DNA of 64,000 nt from Propionivibrio limicola (GCF_009469695.1 NZ_SSSR01000002.1:62001-126000), one strand, 5' to 3'. Numbered from the stretch's first letter, positions 8,530 to 18,496 are shown. Numbers and translations: made by a program. The notes: a model not told the origin generated them from the letters alone.

Positions 8530-9840
8530 ATGAAGAAACTGTCGTTGTGTGGCTTGCTGGCATTCATTTGCCTTGCAGGTGCCGTCTCTGCGCAGCCGGT
8601 CCGGCGCCAGGCCGAGCCCGTTCCCGCCGACCGCATCGTCGCCGTCGTCAATGACGAGGTGATCACCCTCTACGAACTGCGGACGCGCCTCGATATGGCG
8701 ATCGGCCAGTTGAAGCGGCAGGGGACGGCGCAGCCGCCGCGCGATGTGCTCGAGCAGCAAATGCTCGAACGCCTGATCATTGACAAGGTGCAGCTGCAAC
8801 AGGCGCGTGAGATCGGTCTGCGCGTGGACGATGCGCAACTGGAGCAGGCCATCCAGCGCATCGCGGCGGCCAACAAGATGACGCCGGCACAGTTTCGCGA
8901 GGCGTTGCAGAAAGATGGCGTCCAGTACGAGAGATTCCGTGAGGAAATCCGCGCCGAAATCACCATCGCCCGGTTGCGCGAGCGCGAGGTGGAAAACAAG
9001 ATTGCCATCTCCGAAGGTGAGATCGACAACTATCTGAGCGATGAAGCATCGAAGGTTGGCGGGAAGGAGGAGTACGAAGTGGCCCACATCCTGTTGCGCG
9101 CTCCCGAATCGGCAACGTCCGACCAGCTTCAGAAACTCAAGGCCAAGGCCGATCAGATCATTGCCCGGCTGGAGAAGGGCGAGGATTTCGCCAAGCTCGC
9201 CGCGGCCTATTCGGATGCCCCCGATGGTTTGCAGGGCGGCAACTTGAGCGCCCGTCCGCTTGAGCGTTTGCCGTCGGTTTTTGCCGACGTCGTGGTCAAG
9301 CTGAAACCGGGCGAAGTGGCGCCGGTGCAGCGCAGCCCGAACGGCTTTCACATCGTCAAACTGGTGGGCAAGCGTGGCGGGAGCGCCCTGCCGGCCGTGC
9401 AGCAGACACATGCGCGCCACATCCTGATCCGGGTCAACGAGTTGGTGTCGGAAACCGAGGCACAGCACAAGCTGGAGGGATTGCTCGACCGGATCCGGCA
9501 CGGCGGCAATTTCGCCGAATTGGCCAAGCTTCATTCGCAGGACGGATCGGCCTCGAAGGGCGGCGATCTCGGCTGGATTTATCCCGGCGACACGGTGCCC
9601 GAATTCGAGCGGGCAATGAATCAGTTGTCGCCCGGTCAGGTCAGCCAGCCGGTCAAGTCGCCGTTCGGCTATCACCTGATCGAAGTGCTCGAGCGCCGCG
9701 TCCAGGACGCGTCGGCCGAACGTCAGCGTGTCGCCGCGCGGCAGATCCTGCGCGAACGCAAGCTCGACGAAGCCTATCAGGACTGGTTGCGTCAGGCGCG
9801 TGATCGCGCCTACGTCGAAATTCGCCTTGTCGAGCCTTGA
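8530..9840 (+). CDS. surA: Periplasmic chaperone and peptidyl-prolyl isomerase SurA
   Basis: SurA escorts outer-membrane proteins, including LptD, through the periplasm. It has a signal peptide ([21 protein letters not shown], here split as [10 protein letters not shown] then [11 protein letters not shown]), an N-terminal chaperone domain starting [13 protein letters not shown], and two parvulin (PPIC) domains: about residues 180-280, opening [11 protein letters not shown], and about 290-390, opening [11 protein letters not shown] prefer the ATG at 8530, because AAAGG lies about 8 nt upstream. An in-frame ATG at 8521 abuts that same AAAGG, too close for a Shine-Dalgarno. It is 12 bp from the lptD stop and runs straight into pdxA. 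Confidence 0.95.
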   Translation: MKKLSLCGLLAFICLAGAVSAQPVRRQAEPVPADRIVAVVNDEVITLYELRTRLDMAIGQLKRQGTAQPPRDVLEQQMLERLIIDKVQLQQAREIGLRVDDAQLEQAIQRIAAANKMTPAQFREALQKDGVQYERFREEIRAEITIARLREREVENKIAISEGEIDNYLSDEASKVGGKEEYEVAHILLRAPESATSDQLQKLKAKADQIIARLEKGEDFAKLAAAYSDAPDGLQGGNLSARPLERLPSVFADVVVKLKPGEVAPVQRSPNGFHIVKLVGKRGGSALPAVQQTHARHILIRVNELVSETEAQHKLEGLLDRIRHGGNFAELAKLHSQDGSASKGGDLGWIYPGDTVPEFERAMNQLSPGQVSQPVKSPFGYHLIEVLERRVQDASAERQRVAARQILRERKLDEAYQDWLRQARDRAYVEIRLVEP

Positions 9841-9841
9841 T

Positions 9842-10843
9842 ATGAACGCCTTGCCCGTTATTGCCGTCACCTCGGGAGAGCCGGCCGGCATCGGCCCCGA
9901 ACTCTGCCTGCGTCTGGCCGAGAGGCCGCTGGGCGGCGGCGCACCGGCGGCGCGTCTCGTCGTGCTGGCCGATCGTGAACTGCTCGCCGAGCGGGCGCGG
10001 GCGCTCGGTGTCTCCGTCGTTCTGCGTGACTGGTCGCCCGGGAATGCGCCCCTTCCGGGTGTGCTCGATGTGATCCACGTCCCGCTGGCCCGGCCTTCGT
10101 CGCCGGGGCGTCTCGACGCGGCCAATTCGCCTTATGTCCTGCAACTGCTCGACCGGGCGCTGGCAGGCTGCCGTTCCGGCGAGTTTGCCGCGATGGTCAC
10201 CGCTCCGGTGCATAAGGGCGTGATCAACGATGCCGGCATCGCGTTTACCGGGCACACCGAATATCTCGCCGAAAAAACCGCGACGCCGCGCGTGGTCATG
10301 ATGCTGGCCGGCGGCAATCTGCGCGTGGCGCTCGCCACGACGCACCTGCCGCTACGCGACGTGCCGGATGCCATCACACCGGCGCTGCTCGAAGAGGTGC
10401 TGCGCATCCTGCATGCCGACATGGGCCGCAAATACGGCTTTGCCCATCCGCGCATCCTGGTTGCCGGACTCAATCCGCATGCCGGCGAGGGCGGCTATCT
10501 CGGGCGCGAGGAAATCGAGGTCATCACGCCGGTGCTCGACCGCCTGCGCGGCGAAGGCATGGCGCTGATCGGTCCGCTGCCGGCCGATACGATGTTCACG
10601 CCGCCGATGCTGGCGCAGGGAGATTGCGTCCTGGCCATGTACCACGATCAGGGGCTGACCGCGCTGAAATACGCGACGTTCGGTCACGGCATCAATGTAA
10701 CGCTCGGCTTGCCGATCATCCGCACCTCGGTTGATCACGGTACCGCGCTGGAGCTGGCGGGGACGGGGCGGGCCGATCCGGGCAGCCTGTTCGTCGCTGT
10801 CGAACAAGCCATCGAAATGGCGCAACGCGCCGGAAACTGTTGA
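9842..10843 (+). CDS. pdxA: 4-hydroxythreonine-4-phosphate dehydrogenase PdxA
   Basis: PdxA is an NAD-dependent oxidoreductase of the DXP-dependent pyridoxal-5'-phosphate pathway. The 333-aa product has the family N-terminus [16 protein letters not shown], metal-binding histidines in the GHTEYLA and MYHDQG segments, and the C-terminal [21 protein letters not shown]-type signature (two parts: HGINVTLG and RTSVDHGTA). The length matches the family (about 330). The start is the ATG one base after the surA stop. Its place between surA and rsmA is the conserved operon order of many proteobacteria. Confidence 0.96.
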   Translation: MNALPVIAVTSGEPAGIGPELCLRLAERPLGGGAPAARLVVLADRELLAERARALGVSVVLRDWSPGNAPLPGVLDVIHVPLARPSSPGRLDAANSPYVLQLLDRALAGCRSGEFAAMVTAPVHKGVINDAGIAFTGHTEYLAEKTATPRVVMMLAGGNLRVALATTHLPLRDVPDAITPALLEEVLRILHADMGRKYGFAHPRILVAGLNPHAGEGGYLGREEIEVITPVLDRLRGEGMALIGPLPADTMFTPPMLAQGDCVLAMYHDQGLTALKYATFGHGINVTLGLPIIRTSVDHGTALELAGTGRADPGSLFVAVEQAIEMAQRAGNC

Positions 10844-10846
10844 TCC

Positions 10847-11632
10847 ATGAGCAAGCATATTGCCCGCAAGCGCTTCGGCCAGAATTTCCTGATTGACATG
10901 CAGGTCATCAGCGACATCGTCAATGCGGTAGCACCGCGCCGCGACGATCTCGTCGTCGAGATCGGCCCCGGCCTCGGTGCGCTGACCGATCCGCTACTCA
11001 AGAAACTCGACCATCTGCACGTCGTCGAGATCGACCGTGACATCATTGCCCGGTTGCGCCAGCGCTATCCCGCCGAAAAACTGACGATTCACGAGGGCGA
11101 CGCGCTGGCGTTCGACTTTGGCGCGCTGGCCGATGGTGCCGGGCAGAAGCTGCATGTCGTCGGCAACCTGCCGTACAACATTTCGACACCACTGCTTTTC
11201 CATCTGGCGGCCTTCGCCGAACGCGTTTTCGACATGCATTTCATGCTGCAGAAGGAAGTCGTCGAGCGCATGGTCGCCGCGCCGGGGACGGCCGATTTTG
11301 GCCGCCTGTCGGTGATGCTGCAGTATCGTTTCGTGATGGACTGGCTGCTCGATGTGCCGCCGGAGTCGTTCGACCCGGCGCCGAAAGTCGATTCGGCCGT
11401 TGTGCGCCTGATTCCCCGCCCGCCGGCAGAGTTGCAGGTCGCCGACGAGGCGCTGTTTTCCAAACTGGTCGCCGCCGCCTTTGCCCAGCGCCGCAAGATG
11501 TTGCGCAACAACCTCAAGGGGATCGTCGATGATGCGATGTTCGAGCAGGTCGGTATCGCGCCGACGGCGCGGGCGGAGGAGCTGTCGGTCGATGATTACG
11601 TGCGGATCGCCAACGCGCTGCACGCGTCCTGA
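10847..11632 (+). CDS. rsmA: 16S rRNA (adenine1518/1519-N6)-dimethyltransferase RsmA (KsgA)
   Basis: RsmA dimethylates two adjacent adenines in the 3' hairpin of 16S rRNA late in 30S assembly. The 261-aa protein has the SAM-binding motif [15 protein letters not shown] (about residues 32-46), the acidic VVEIDRD, and the catalytic NLPYNIS motif IV (about 107-113). C-terminal [13 protein letters not shown] is also characteristic. It begins 3 bp after pdxA, so it is in the same transcript. Length equals the usual 260-275 aa. Confidence 0.97.
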   Translation: MSKHIARKRFGQNFLIDMQVISDIVNAVAPRRDDLVVEIGPGLGALTDPLLKKLDHLHVVEIDRDIIARLRQRYPAEKLTIHEGDALAFDFGALADGAGQKLHVVGNLPYNISTPLLFHLAAFAERVFDMHFMLQKEVVERMVAAPGTADFGRLSVMLQYRFVMDWLLDVPPESFDPAPKVDSAVVRLIPRPPAELQVADEALFSKLVAAAFAQRRKMLRNNLKGIVDDAMFEQVGIAPTARAEELSVDDYVRIANALHAS

Positions 11633-11661
11633 ATGAATGCCAACTGTTCGAGGAGAACCCG

Positions 11662-12513
11662 ATGACGCAATCTACCGCTAATCAGAAACCCGTGTGGTTC
11701 ATCACGGGATGTTCGACCGGCTTCGGTTACGACCTGGCGCGTCACGTGCTTGAGTCCGGCTATCCGACCGTCGTCACGGCGCGCAAAACGGAAGACCTGA
11801 AAAAGTTCGAGGGCATCGGCAATGCGCTGATGCTGCCGCTCGACGTGACCGATCCGGCGCAGGTCGCCGCCGCCGTCAACGCCGCACGCGAGCATTTCGG
11901 GCGGATCGACGTACTCGTCAACAACGCCGGCGTGGGCTACCTCGGCGCCGTTGAGGAAAGCGAGGAAGAGCAGGTGCGCTGGATGTTCGAGGTCAACGTG
12001 TTCGGTCTTGGGCGGATGGTGCAGGCGGTTCTGCCGGAAATGCGGGAGCGGCGCAGCGGGTTCATCGTCAATATTTCGTCCGTCGGTGGCATCAGCCCGT
12101 TCCCGACGCTTGGCTATTACTGCGCCTCAAAATTTGCCGTCGAAGGCTTGAGCGGTTCGCTGGCGCTGGAAGTCGAGCCCTTCGGCGTCAAGGTCATGCT
12201 CGTCGAGCCGAGCGGTTTCCGTACCGACTGGGCCGGTCGTTCGGCCCGCGAAAGTGCAGTGCGCATCGCCGACTACGCGGCGACGGCCGGTGCCAAGCGC
12301 GATCAGTTGCGTGAGTTCTCCGGGCGTCAGCCGGGCGACCCGGCGCGGGCGGCGAAAGCCATCGTGCAGGCCGTCGAATCGGCCAACCCACCGCGTCATC
12401 TGTTGCTCGGCAATGCCGCCTACGATCTGGCGACAGCGCGGCTCGATACCATGCGCAAGGATTTCGTGGCGTGGGAGAGCGTTGCCCGGGGGGCAGATTT
12501 TCCGAAGGCTTGA
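11662..12513 (+). CDS. SDR-family oxidoreductase
   Basis: This is a 283-aa classical short-chain dehydrogenase/reductase. It has the Rossmann motif TGCSTGFG (about residues 15-22), NNAGVGYLG (about 91-99), the catalytic Ser in NISSVGG (about 142) and Tyr-x-x-x-Lys in YYCASK (about 155-159). The substrate is not predictable. Close relatives annotated as 3-oxoacyl-ACP or retinol-type reductases carry the same TGCSTGFG variant. A good ribosome binding site (GAGGAGA) precedes the ATG. It is 29 bp after rsmA, so it may ride on that operon or be independent. A repeat element lies downstream. Confidence 0.85.
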   Translation: MTQSTANQKPVWFITGCSTGFGYDLARHVLESGYPTVVTARKTEDLKKFEGIGNALMLPLDVTDPAQVAAAVNAAREHFGRIDVLVNNAGVGYLGAVEESEEEQVRWMFEVNVFGLGRMVQAVLPEMRERRSGFIVNISSVGGISPFPTLGYYCASKFAVEGLSGSLALEVEPFGVKVMLVEPSGFRTDWAGRSARESAVRIADYAATAGAKRDQLREFSGRQPGDPARAAKAIVQAVESANPPRHLLLGNAAYDLATARLDTMRKDFVAWESVARGADFPKA

Positions 12514-12560
12514 TGGTTTTTCAGCCTACGTGTTGTCCGATAACGTTAGTTAGCCAACGA

Positions 12561-12626
12561 AAAACGCGAACCACCAAGGCGCCAAGAGGGCACCAAGCTA
12601 ACCCCCCGGTTTTCTTGGTGGGTGAA
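12561..12626. repeat. Palindromic ACCACCAAG-type repeat, copy A
   Basis: The intergenic sequence contains AAAACGCGAACCACCAAG followed by further CCAAG blocks (GCGCCAAG, GCACCAAG). A short gap is followed by the inverted TTTCTTGGTGGGTGAA, so CCACCAAG pairs with CTTGGTGG. The left arm matches the reverse complement of the right arm of the element at 47312-47411. The elements are therefore dispersed copies of one family, this one with a shortened right arm. It sits between the convergent SDR and xthA genes. No gene is visible in 12514-12663. Confidence 0.7.
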
Positions 12627-12663
12627 GCATTTATCCATGCACTTCAGCATGATTGACAGTAGT

Positions 12664-13431
12664 TCAGCCGGTGATTTCAACAGTTACCGGTGCGTGATCG
12701 GAAGGCCGTTCCAATTTGCGCATCGCGCGGTCGATGCCTGCGGCGACGCATTTTTCGGCGAGCGGCGCTGACAACAGAATGTGGTCGATGCGCAGGCCGT
12801 TGTTTTTCTGGAAACCCAGCATCCGGTAATCCCACCAGGAGAAGCTCTTTTCCGGCTGGTCGAACAGCCGGAAGCTGTCTTTGAGCCCCAGGTCGAGCAA
12901 GCGGCGAAACGCGGCGCGTTCGGCGTCGGAACAAAGAATCTGTCCGGCCCACGCCGCCGGGTCGTAGACGTCGCGATCGTCCGGTGCGATGTTGAAGTCA
13001 CCGGCCAGAACCAGTTGCGGCGTCGCGGCCAGTTGTTCGGCAACCCAAGTATTGAGCGCCTGCAGCCATTCCAGTTTGTAGGCGTACTTGTCGCTGCCGA
13101 CGGCCTGTCCGTTGGGGACGTAGGCGCAGATGACGCGAACACCCTTGACTGTCGCCGCGATCAGGCGCTTTTGCGGGTCGGGAAAATGCGGGTTGCCGCA
13201 GGCGACGTCGTCGAGTCCCAGACGGGACAGCAGGGCAACGCCGTTGTAGGTTTTCTGGCCGGAATAGGCGACCGCATAGCCAGCCGCCTCGATTTCGGCA
13301 CGCGGAAAGTTCGCGTCCTCAAGTTTCGTTTCCTGCAGGCAGACGACGTCGGGCTGCCGTTCTGTCAGCCAGTCGAGCAGCTGCGGCAGGCGGACCTTCA
13401 GCGAGTTCACGTTCCAGGCGGCAATTCTCAT
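12664..13431 (-). CDS. xthA: Exodeoxyribonuclease III (Xth/ExoA-type AP endonuclease)
   Basis: This is a 255-aa exonuclease III-family enzyme that cleaves at abasic sites in base-excision repair. It shows MRIAAWNVNSLKVRLPQLL at the N-terminus, LQETKLED (catalytic Glu, about residue 34), AGDFNIAPDDRD (about 148-159) and the C-terminal SDHAPV (catalytic His/Asp). The start is the ATG at 13429-13431, which overlaps the stop of the upstream gene by 4 bp (ATGA). A much longer reading frame through that point is not real, because it reads through the neighbour in the wrong frame. Confidence 0.95.
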   Translation of the reverse strand: MRIAAWNVNSLKVRLPQLLDWLTERQPDVVCLQETKLEDANFPRAEIEAAGYAVAYSGQKTYNGVALLSRLGLDDVACGNPHFPDPQKRLIAATVKGVRVICAYVPNGQAVGSDKYAYKLEWLQALNTWVAEQLAATPQLVLAGDFNIAPDDRDVYDPAAWAGQILCSDAERAAFRRLLDLGLKDSFRLFDQPEKSFSWWDYRMLGFQKNNGLRIDHILLSAPLAEKCVAAGIDRAMRKLERPSDHAPVTVEITG

Positions 13432-13952
13432 CGGGCAAAGGCACCTGAGGGTTTGGCGCCGTAAGGCGCCGATTTCGGATAGCCGGCCAGATCGAGCAGA
13501 TTGTTCCAGGCACCCGATTCGAAACCGACGAAACTTTGCTGGCCGACCTTGAGCGTCGGGAATTTCGCAGCATTTCTCTGATCTTTCAGGAGTTCCGCCG
13601 CTTCTTCCTTGTTCTTGACCATCTTTTCCGAGAACGGAATGCCTCGTCCGTTGAGCAGGCCACGCGCGTCGGCGCAGGCTTCGGTGCAGTTGGCCGCCGT
13701 GTATAGCGTGACCGGATACTTTTCTGCCGCGATGCGGACAGCATAGGGGATTGCTTTGTCGTCGCTTGGCGGTTTGCCCTCCCGCGTCGCGATGGCCTTG
13801 GCGCCAGCCGGAGGCGGCTGGTCCGAGAAGACGGTCTTGCCGCCCGGATCCACCCAGCGGTAGGTCGTCTGGGCGTTGGCAGTCGTTGCGGCAAGGGTCA
13901 GCACCGAGGTCAGCAGGGCGAACTGAAACAAGGTCGAACGAAGTGGACGCAT
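13428..13952 (-). CDS. Exported DUF4124 and glutaredoxin-like protein
   Basis: This 174-aa protein has a signal peptide (about 1-28, cleavage near ANAQT), a DUF4124 module (TYRWVDPGGKTVFSDQPPP, about 30-50) and a thioredoxin/glutaredoxin-like domain (about 75-165). The DUF4124 signature is common in secreted betaproteobacterial proteins. The expected redox site reads NCTEAC, that is Cys-x3-Cys rather than the standard Cys-x2-Cys. The last four bases overlap the xthA start. The protein is presumably periplasmic; substrate and function are unknown, and redox activity is only inferred from the fold. Confidence 0.75.
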   Translation of the reverse strand: MRPLRSTLFQFALLTSVLTLAATTANAQTTYRWVDPGGKTVFSDQPPPAGAKAIATREGKPPSDDKAIPYAVRIAAEKYPVTLYTAANCTEACADARGLLNGRGIPFSEKMVKNKEEAAELLKDQRNAAKFPTLKVGQQSFVGFESGAWNNLLDLAGYPKSAPYGAKPSGAFAR

Positions 13953-13967
13953 GCTTTCTTCTCCGGA

Positions 13968-16034
13968 TTATTCCGCCGGGATCATACCACTGTGCCTTAA
14001 CAGCGCATCGACCTGCGGGTCGCGGCCGCGGAAGGCGCGGAAGTTCTCCAGTGCCGGGCGGGCGCCGCCAGCGGAAATGATTTCGTCGAGGAATCGCTGG
14101 CCGACCAGCGGGTCGAACGGGTTGCCGGCCTCCTCGAACGCGGCGTAGCAGTCGGCGGAAAGCACTTCGGCCCACTTGTAGCTGAAATAGCCGGCCGCGT
14201 AGCCGCCAGCGAAGATGTGCGAGAAGCTGTTCGGGAAACGGTGCCATTCGGGAAGCTGGATGACCGCGACTTCGCGGCGCACTTCGTTGAGCAGGTCGAG
14301 CACGCTGCGGCTACCGTTCGGGTCGAATTCGGCATGCAAGCGCAGGTCGAACAACGAGAATTCGAGCTGACGCACGTTCTGCAAGCCGCTGTGGAAATTC
14401 CTGGCGGCGAGCATCTTGTCGAACAGCGCGCGCGGCAGTTTTTCGCCAGTATCGACGTGGGAAGTCATTTCCTGCAGCACGTCCCATTCCCAGCAGTAGT
14501 TTTCCATGAACTGCGAGGGCAGCTCGACGGCGTCCCATTCGACGCCGTGGATACCGGAGACGCCGAGTTCCTCGATGCGCGTCAGCAGGTGGTGGAGGCC
14601 GTGGCCGGTTTCGTGGAAGAGTGTGGTGACTTCGTCATGCGTGAAGGTCGTGGGCTTGCCACCGACCGGGCGCGAGAAATTGCAGTTGAGGTAGGCAACC
14701 GGCTTTTGAAGTTCGCTGCCGAGTCGGCGGCGTGAGATCGCTTCGTCCATCCAGGCGCCACCACGCTTGGTTTCGCGGGCGTAGAGATCAAGGTAAAACT
14801 GGCCGATTAGTTCGCCGGCCGTCGATTCGATACGGAAGAAGCGCACGTCCTCGTGCCAGACCGGCGCGCTGTCCGCCTTGAGGCGCACGCCGAACAGCGT
14901 TTTGACGACGTGGAAGAGGCCGGCGAGCACCTTGTCTTCGGTGAAGTACTGCTTCACTTCCTGCTCTGAGAAGGCGTAGCGGGCCTGCAGCAGCTTTTCC
15001 GCGGCGTAGGTGGCATCCCACGGTTCCAGCGTCTCCAGCGCCAGTTCCTGGCGGGCGAATTCGCGCAGTTCGGCGATGTCTTTTTGGGCGAACGGTTTGG
15101 CCTTGATGGCGAGGTCGCCAAGGAAGCCCATGACTTGCTCGACCGATTCGGCCATTTTCGGCACCAGCGAGACTTCGGCGAAGTTGGCGTAGCCGAGCAG
15201 TTGCGCTTCTTCGCGGCGCAGTTCGAGAATGCGACGGATCAACGGCGTGTTGTCGAGTTCGGCCGGGCCGAATTCCGAGGCGCGCGTGGCGTTGGCGCGG
15301 TACATGGCGGCGCGTAGGCGGTGGCTGTCGGCGTACTGCATTACCGGCAGGTAGGACGGCATGTGCAGGGTGAATTTCCAGCCTTGCAAGCCGTCTTTCT
15401 CGGCCGCTTCGCGGGCGGCCTGCACGACGTCGGGCGGCAGGCCGGCGAGTTCGGCTTCGTCGGTAACGAGTTCGCTGTAGGCGTTGGTCGCATCGAGCAG
15501 GTTCTCGGAGAACTTGGCCGAGAGCGAGGCGAGTTCTTCCTGAATGGCCTGGAAACGCGGTTTTTTATCTTCCGGCAGCTCGGCGCCGGAGAGGCGGAAA
15601 TCGCGCACTTCGTTGTCGATGATCTTGCGCTGGGCTGTATTCAACGTCGCGTATTCGGTGCTCTCGCGGATCGCCTTGTATTTGGCGAACAGCTGCAGGT
15701 TCTGGCCGAGTTCGGCGTAAAAGCGACTGACTTCCGGCAGCACCTCGTTGTACGCCTCGCGCCACTCTGGAATGTCGTTGACTGAATGCAGATGACCGAC
15801 GATGCCCCAGGCGCGCGAGAGTTGCTCGATGCTGTCGGAAAGTGGCGCGGCGAAGTCGTTCCAGGTGGCGGGCACGGCGTCGCCGGCCAGTACTTCAAGC
15901 TGTTGGCGGTTGTCGGCGAGCAGCTGGCTGATGGCCGGTTTGACGTGCGCCGGGGCGACGGTGTCGAAGCGGGGCAGGCCGGAGAAATCGAGCAGCGGGT
16001 TGGCGGCGAGGGCGTGGTCGGTCATCGTGGGCAT
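13968..16034 (-). CDS. prlC: Oligopeptidase A (M3 metallopeptidase)
   Basis: PrlC/OpdA is a cytoplasmic zinc peptidase that degrades signal peptides and other short peptides. At 688 aa it fits the family (E. coli 680). The zinc site is HETGHGLHH (HExxH, about residue 470), with the third ligand Glu about 25 residues on in the GVEWDAVELPSQFME segment. The C-terminal FSHIFAGGYAAGYFSYKW is typical of M3A enzymes. An alternative ATG three codons downstream (16025) is possible. It ends 15 bp upstream of the DUF4124 gene, so prlC, that gene and xthA probably form one operon. Confidence 0.95.
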   Translation of the reverse strand: MPTMTDHALAANPLLDFSGLPRFDTVAPAHVKPAISQLLADNRQQLEVLAGDAVPATWNDFAAPLSDSIEQLSRAWGIVGHLHSVNDIPEWREAYNEVLPEVSRFYAELGQNLQLFAKYKAIRESTEYATLNTAQRKIIDNEVRDFRLSGAELPEDKKPRFQAIQEELASLSAKFSENLLDATNAYSELVTDEAELAGLPPDVVQAAREAAEKDGLQGWKFTLHMPSYLPVMQYADSHRLRAAMYRANATRASEFGPAELDNTPLIRRILELRREEAQLLGYANFAEVSLVPKMAESVEQVMGFLGDLAIKAKPFAQKDIAELREFARQELALETLEPWDATYAAEKLLQARYAFSEQEVKQYFTEDKVLAGLFHVVKTLFGVRLKADSAPVWHEDVRFFRIESTAGELIGQFYLDLYARETKRGGAWMDEAISRRRLGSELQKPVAYLNCNFSRPVGGKPTTFTHDEVTTLFHETGHGLHHLLTRIEELGVSGIHGVEWDAVELPSQFMENYCWEWDVLQEMTSHVDTGEKLPRALFDKMLAARNFHSGLQNVRQLEFSLFDLRLHAEFDPNGSRSVLDLLNEVRREVAVIQLPEWHRFPNSFSHIFAGGYAAGYFSYKWAEVLSADCYAAFEEAGNPFDPLVGQRFLDEIISAGGARPALENFRAFRGRDPQVDALLRHSGMIPAE

Positions 16035-16047
16035 TCCAGAAATAAAA

Positions 16048-16068
16048 CGGGCGGCTTGAAGCCGCCCG
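16048..16068 (-). terminator. Rho-independent terminator of purC
   Basis: A perfect 8-bp GC-rich stem (CGGGCGGC / GCCGCCCG, loop TTGAA) is followed on the minus strand by TTTTATTT. It lies 52 bp downstream of the purC stop and just ahead of the prlC start. Confidence 0.8.
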
Positions 16069-16119
16069 GTGTTTGCGTTGTTGCTTGCTTTGTTACGTTA
16101 CGCAGCGGCTATGTACGAA

Positions 16120-17058
16120 TCAAATGACCAGCTTCTTGCCGGTAAGTTGCTCGTAGGCTTCCATGTACTTGGCGCTCGTGCGCTCGATGACGTCGGCCGG
16201 CAGTTTCGGGCCGGGGGCCTTCTTGTTCCAGTCGAGCGTTTCGAGGTGGTCGCGCACGTATTGCTTGTCGTAGGACGGCGGGTTGCTGCCGAGCTGGTAG
16301 GAGTCGGCCGGCCAGAAGCGCGACGAATCGGGCGTCAGCGCCTCGTCGATCAGGTGCAGCGTGCCGGCGGCATCGATGCCGAATTCGAACTTGGTGTCGG
16401 CGATGATGATCTGGCGCGTCAGCGCGTAATCGGCGGCGGCGGTGTACAGGGCAATCGCCGCATCGCGCGCCTGCGTGGCAATCTCGGCGCCGGTCTTGCC
16501 GGTGCCTTTCAGGGCGTCGGCGAGCACGGCCTCGCAGTTGATCTTGGCCTGTTCGAACGAGATGTTCTCGTCGTGGTCGCCCATTTCGGCCTTGGTTGCC
16601 GGCGTGAAAATCGGTTCGGGCAGTTTGGCAGCGAGTTGCAGGCCGGCCGGCAGCTTGATGCCGCAGACGGCGCCGGTTTGCTGGTAATCCTTCCAGCCGG
16701 AACCGATCAGGTAGCCGCGCACGACGGCTTCGATCGGCAGCGGCTTCAGACGCTTGACGACGAGGCCGCGGCCGCGTACCTGCTCACGCTCGTCTTCAGC
16801 GACGACGCTTTCCGGATCGATGCCGGTCAGCTGGTTCGGCAGGATGTGACCGAGCTTTTCGAACCAGAAGTTGGCCAGTTGGGTGAGCACCGTGCCCTTG
16901 CCCGGAATCGGATCGGGCAGAACGACGTCGAAAGCCGACAGGCGATCGCTGGTGACGATCAGCAGCTTGTCGTCGTCGATGGCGTAGATGTCGCGCACCT
17001 TGCCGCGCCCGAGCAGGGGCAGGCTCTTGATGGAGGATTCGAACAGGGCTTGAGTCAT
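16120..17058 (-). CDS. purC: Phosphoribosylaminoimidazole-succinocarboxamide synthase PurC (long form)
   Basis: PurC joins CAIR and aspartate with ATP to give SAICAR in purine synthesis. Signatures include [19 protein letters not shown] (about residues 17-35), [19 protein letters not shown] split here as [10 protein letters not shown] and DPIPGKG, and [15 protein letters not shown]. At 312 aa it is the long form seen in yeast and many betaproteobacteria rather than the 237-aa E. coli type. It has its own terminator. Confidence 0.96.
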   Translation of the reverse strand: MTQALFESSIKSLPLLGRGKVRDIYAIDDDKLLIVTSDRLSAFDVVLPDPIPGKGTVLTQLANFWFEKLGHILPNQLTGIDPESVVAEDEREQVRGRGLVVKRLKPLPIEAVVRGYLIGSGWKDYQQTGAVCGIKLPAGLQLAAKLPEPIFTPATKAEMGDHDENISFEQAKINCEAVLADALKGTGKTGAEIATQARDAAIALYTAAADYALTRQIIIADTKFEFGIDAAGTLHLIDEALTPDSSRFWPADSYQLGSNPPSYDKQYVRDHLETLDWNKKAPGPKLPADVIERTSAKYMEAYEQLTGKKLVI

Positions 17059-17110
17059 GGTTTTGATCCGAAAAGAAAAAATTCTGGAGACGGCGGATTA
17101 TAAGCCAGTT

Positions 17111-18442
17111 TCACAGCGGGTTTAGCGACTCGCCGGCCTCTTCCGCCAGTGTCTTCCGCATGCGTGAGAGGCCGAACATGGTCAGCCCGGCGATGATCGG
17201 TATCGACACCGCTGTCACGACCTCCGGGGAGAGTGCCGGGTAAACGTGCGCAATTCCCTCGCTTATGTAATGCACCAGCTGCGACGAGTAATAGGTGATC
17301 GCGGCTACAGAGAGTCCTTCGACCGTTTCCTGCAGGCGAAGTTGCAATTTCGCCCGGCGGTTCATCTGCCGTAACAGTTCCTGGTTTTGCGATTGCAGTT
17401 CGATGTCCACGCGCGTTCGCAACAACTGACTGTTGCGGGCGATACGGCTGGATAGGTCAGCTTGGCGGTCAGCCATGGCGGCGCAGGTGTTCATGGCCGG
17501 CAGGAAGCGGCGTTGCATGAACTCGAGCAACAAGGGGTAGCCTGGAATGCGAACCTCGCGCATCTCTTCAATGCGCTGTGCGACGAGATCGTGGTAAGCC
17601 CGCGAGGCGGTGAAGCGGAAGGTCGTGCGCGCGACGGAATGCTCGACTTCGGCGGCCATATTTGAAAGATCGGCAAGAATGGTTCGCTCGTCCGCCGCGG
17701 TTTTGACCTGGCCGATCCTGTCCATCAGGTCGGCGAGGCGTTTTTCCGCTTGTCTCAACCAGTGGCCGACCTCGATGGCGACCGGCAGGCCGAGCAGGGC
17801 CAGCATGCGATAGGTCTCGATTTCGAATAGGCGCTGGATGGCGCGACTGGGTTGGCGACCGGTCATCGATTCGTCGAGTACGAGAAAGCGGGAGAAACCG
17901 TTGTCGATCATGAAATCGGTAAACACCCAGCCGGCGCCGTTGGCGATGCGCGATACAACCATCTGTCTGCCGGAGGTGGGTGAGAGTCCGGCGATGACCG
18001 ATTCGGGCGGCATGTCGGCCGTCGAGCGGAATTCGATGTTGGTGGCGACGATCAGCTTGCCGGAAATGCTCGATATCCAGCCCGGGAAAACCGGGTCGAG
18101 CGCCGTTGCGTCCGGATCCAGCCGTTCGCCGAACTCAAGCGGGCGAATGAAGGTGTAGCTGGAATACTCGCTGTGCATGGCCCAGCGCACCATGAAGCTG
18201 CCGACGTCGATCAGCATGTGCATGGCCGAGTTCTCGAGAAACTTGCAGGTGCTCGTCTGGCAAAGGCGTAGCACGTTCTCGCGCTCCCCTTGCGCCGAGG
18301 AGGGCTCTTCATGATGGAAGGCGAGATAGGTGATCAGGACCGGGCTGGTCAGCGGAATCGGCGCCCGCGCATGGAATTCCCTGTTCAGGTGCTCGCGCAG
18401 CGGGTGTTCCTCAAGGTCGGTCAGGTTGAAACTGGCGTGCAT
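17111..18442 (-). CDS. DUF3422 family membrane-anchored protein
   Basis: This 443-aa protein matches the DUF3422 family known from proteobacteria; its function is not established. The N-terminal part (HPLREHLNREFHARAP, about residues 13-28) is the most recognisable segment. Residues about 230-370 are rich in charged helices likely to form coiled coils. Two hydrophobic segments near the C-terminus (about 375-395, AAITYYSSQLVHYI; and 405-430, VVTAVSIPIIAGLTMFGL) suggest a membrane hairpin. It lies between purC and fba with a terminator on the fba side, so it is probably its own unit. Confidence 0.8.
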   Translation of the reverse strand: MHASFNLTDLEEHPLREHLNREFHARAPIPLTSPVLITYLAFHHEEPSSAQGERENVLRLCQTSTCKFLENSAMHMLIDVGSFMVRWAMHSEYSSYTFIRPLEFGERLDPDATALDPVFPGWISSISGKLIVATNIEFRSTADMPPESVIAGLSPTSGRQMVVSRIANGAGWVFTDFMIDNGFSRFLVLDESMTGRQPSRAIQRLFEIETYRMLALLGLPVAIEVGHWLRQAEKRLADLMDRIGQVKTAADERTILADLSNMAAEVEHSVARTTFRFTASRAYHDLVAQRIEEMREVRIPGYPLLLEFMQRRFLPAMNTCAAMADRQADLSSRIARNSQLLRTRVDIELQSQNQELLRQMNRRAKLQLRLQETVEGLSVAAITYYSSQLVHYISEGIAHVYPALSPEVVTAVSIPIIAGLTMFGLSRMRKTLAEEAGESLNPL

Positions 18443-18463
18443 GGCTGCTCCAGAAACTAAAAA

Positions 18464-18496
18464 ACCGCGATACCGGAAAGTCCGGAGTATCGCGGT
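18464..18496 (-). terminator. Rho-independent terminator of fba
   Basis: ACCGCGATAC pairs with GTATCGCGGT, with a further CCGG/CCGG pairing inside. On the minus strand the stem is followed by TTTTTTAG. It lies 25 bp downstream of the fba stop. Confidence 0.85.
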
